From: Denitratimonas sp037478135
Lineage (GTDB): Bacteria; Pseudomonadota; Gammaproteobacteria; Xanthomonadales; Xanthomonadaceae
Assembly (NCBI RefSeq): GCF_037478135.1
Contig: NZ_JBBHDV010000010.1
Span: forward strand, 65,734 to 129,733
Direction: 5' to 3'
Length of the DNA stretch: 64,000 bases
Shown: in pieces, positions 63,543 to 64,000 of the stretch
How the letters are laid out: every line of letters starts with the position of its first letter
Numbering within the stretch: the stretch's first letter is position 1
Notes under the pieces: model-generated
The model's input: only the letters and a program-made list of their open reading frames with translations
The model's database searches: none
Told to the model about the DNA's origin: nothing
Position numbers and translations under genes: made by a program

Positions 63543-64000
63543 TCACGCGGCTTGCACTGGCGGTGCGCGCGCTGCGGGCCTGTAGTGCGCTTCTTCCCGC
63601 GCGCCCTGCTTCACGAAGTGGCCAAGGATGGCGCGGATGGCGGCAGGTTCCTCGATGCTGGCGACGATCCGCACGGTGCCACCGCAGTAGACGCAGGCGG
63701 TGACGTCGATGGAAAAGACCCGCTTGAGGCGTTGCGCCCAGCTCATCGAACGGCGCTTCTCCTCGGGGCTGCGCGGCGCGTCGTTCGCGCTTGCGTCCGC
63801 CGGCTCCACAGCGGCGTCATGCCGCCTGCCGCGCCCCGATGGCGTCAACTGTGCGCGCAGGGCGGCGTTCGGGGCAAACACCCCGTGGAAGCGGGTCAGG
63901 TGGGCGCGCGGTGGCGGGACCAGCGCCGCCAGCTTGGCGATGAAATCCACCGGATCCCATTCCACATGCGTGGTGCCATTGCGCCACGGGGTCTTGAGCT
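63543..64000 (-). mobile_element. IS91-family transposase gene, 3' part
   Basis: The frame is open to the window edge, so the 5' part lies outside; about 150 codons are visible. LKTPWRNGTTHVEWDPVDFI, KLAALVPPPRAHLTRFHGVF and APNAALRAQL are the conserved IS91/ISCR-type (Y2) transposase C-terminus, and a zinc-binding CVYCGGTVRI follows. These transposases move by rolling-circle replication without target duplication. The visible end is intact to its stop (QAA). The ori end of the element would lie within 63250-63542, which holds no gene. Confidence 0.88.

Overview
The window is GC-rich, densely coded chromosomal DNA from a gammaproteobacterium. It most resembles the Xanthomonadales (Lysobacterales). 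The reasons are a PPi-dependent phosphofructokinase next to a short adenylate kinase, a Pcm-like methyltransferase beside TolC, AlgZ/AlgR-type LytTR regulators upstream of hemC, and an HtrA gene beside a lysine-rich histone H1-like gene. This placement is inferred from gene content and protein style; no database was searched.

Layout. 1-5 kb: the 3' part of a MacB exporter gene, a ComEA-like HhH protein, then a minus-strand run of adk, a membrane protein, mpl and bolA. 5-14 kb: pfp, RsuA and RsmC-type rRNA modification genes, an acyl-CoA ligase, an ELM1-like gene coupled to a LysR regulator, a pirin, a RutE-like nitroreductase and a YceI protein. 14-21.6 kb: envelope genes (glycosyltransferase, O-antigen ligase-like protein, LpxL, WaaA, TolC). 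21.8-26.2 kb: folE and a complete mlaFEDCBA operon for retrograde phospholipid transport, with a plausible promoter. 27-30.4 kb: an esterase, the AlgZ/AlgR pair and hemC.

30.4-35.5 kb is an accessory-looking stretch. A membrane-anchored Mrr-like nuclease with a topoisomerase-type zinc finger and a secreted protein of unknown function lie between hemC and a second, diverged copy of the hemC 3' end. dbpA and an orphan HipA-family toxin (YjjJ) with a perfect palindromic operator follow. 35.5-40.3 kb: a four-gene exporter (adaptor, ATPase, two FtsX permeases) with two hairpin-bearing 60-bp tandem repeats inside the operon. 40.4-58.8 kb: housekeeping and envelope genes (M17 peptidase, HAD proteins, a YqjD-like operon, HtrA, histone-like protein, M50-like protein, TonB, TtcA, RdgC, ferrochelatase, TatABC, WYL regulator).

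58.8-64 kb: an AT-richer insert encodes a small unknown protein and an EVE-HNH protein, probably a modification-dependent restriction enzyme, followed by gap. After gap the sequence is broken. The last 114 codons of groEL are joined out of frame to the first 62 codons of a methionine aminopeptidase, followed by an outer-membrane barrel gene and the 3' end of an IS91-type transposase that runs off the window. This is either a real rearrangement or an assembly join.

No rRNA, tRNA or CRISPR array was recognised.
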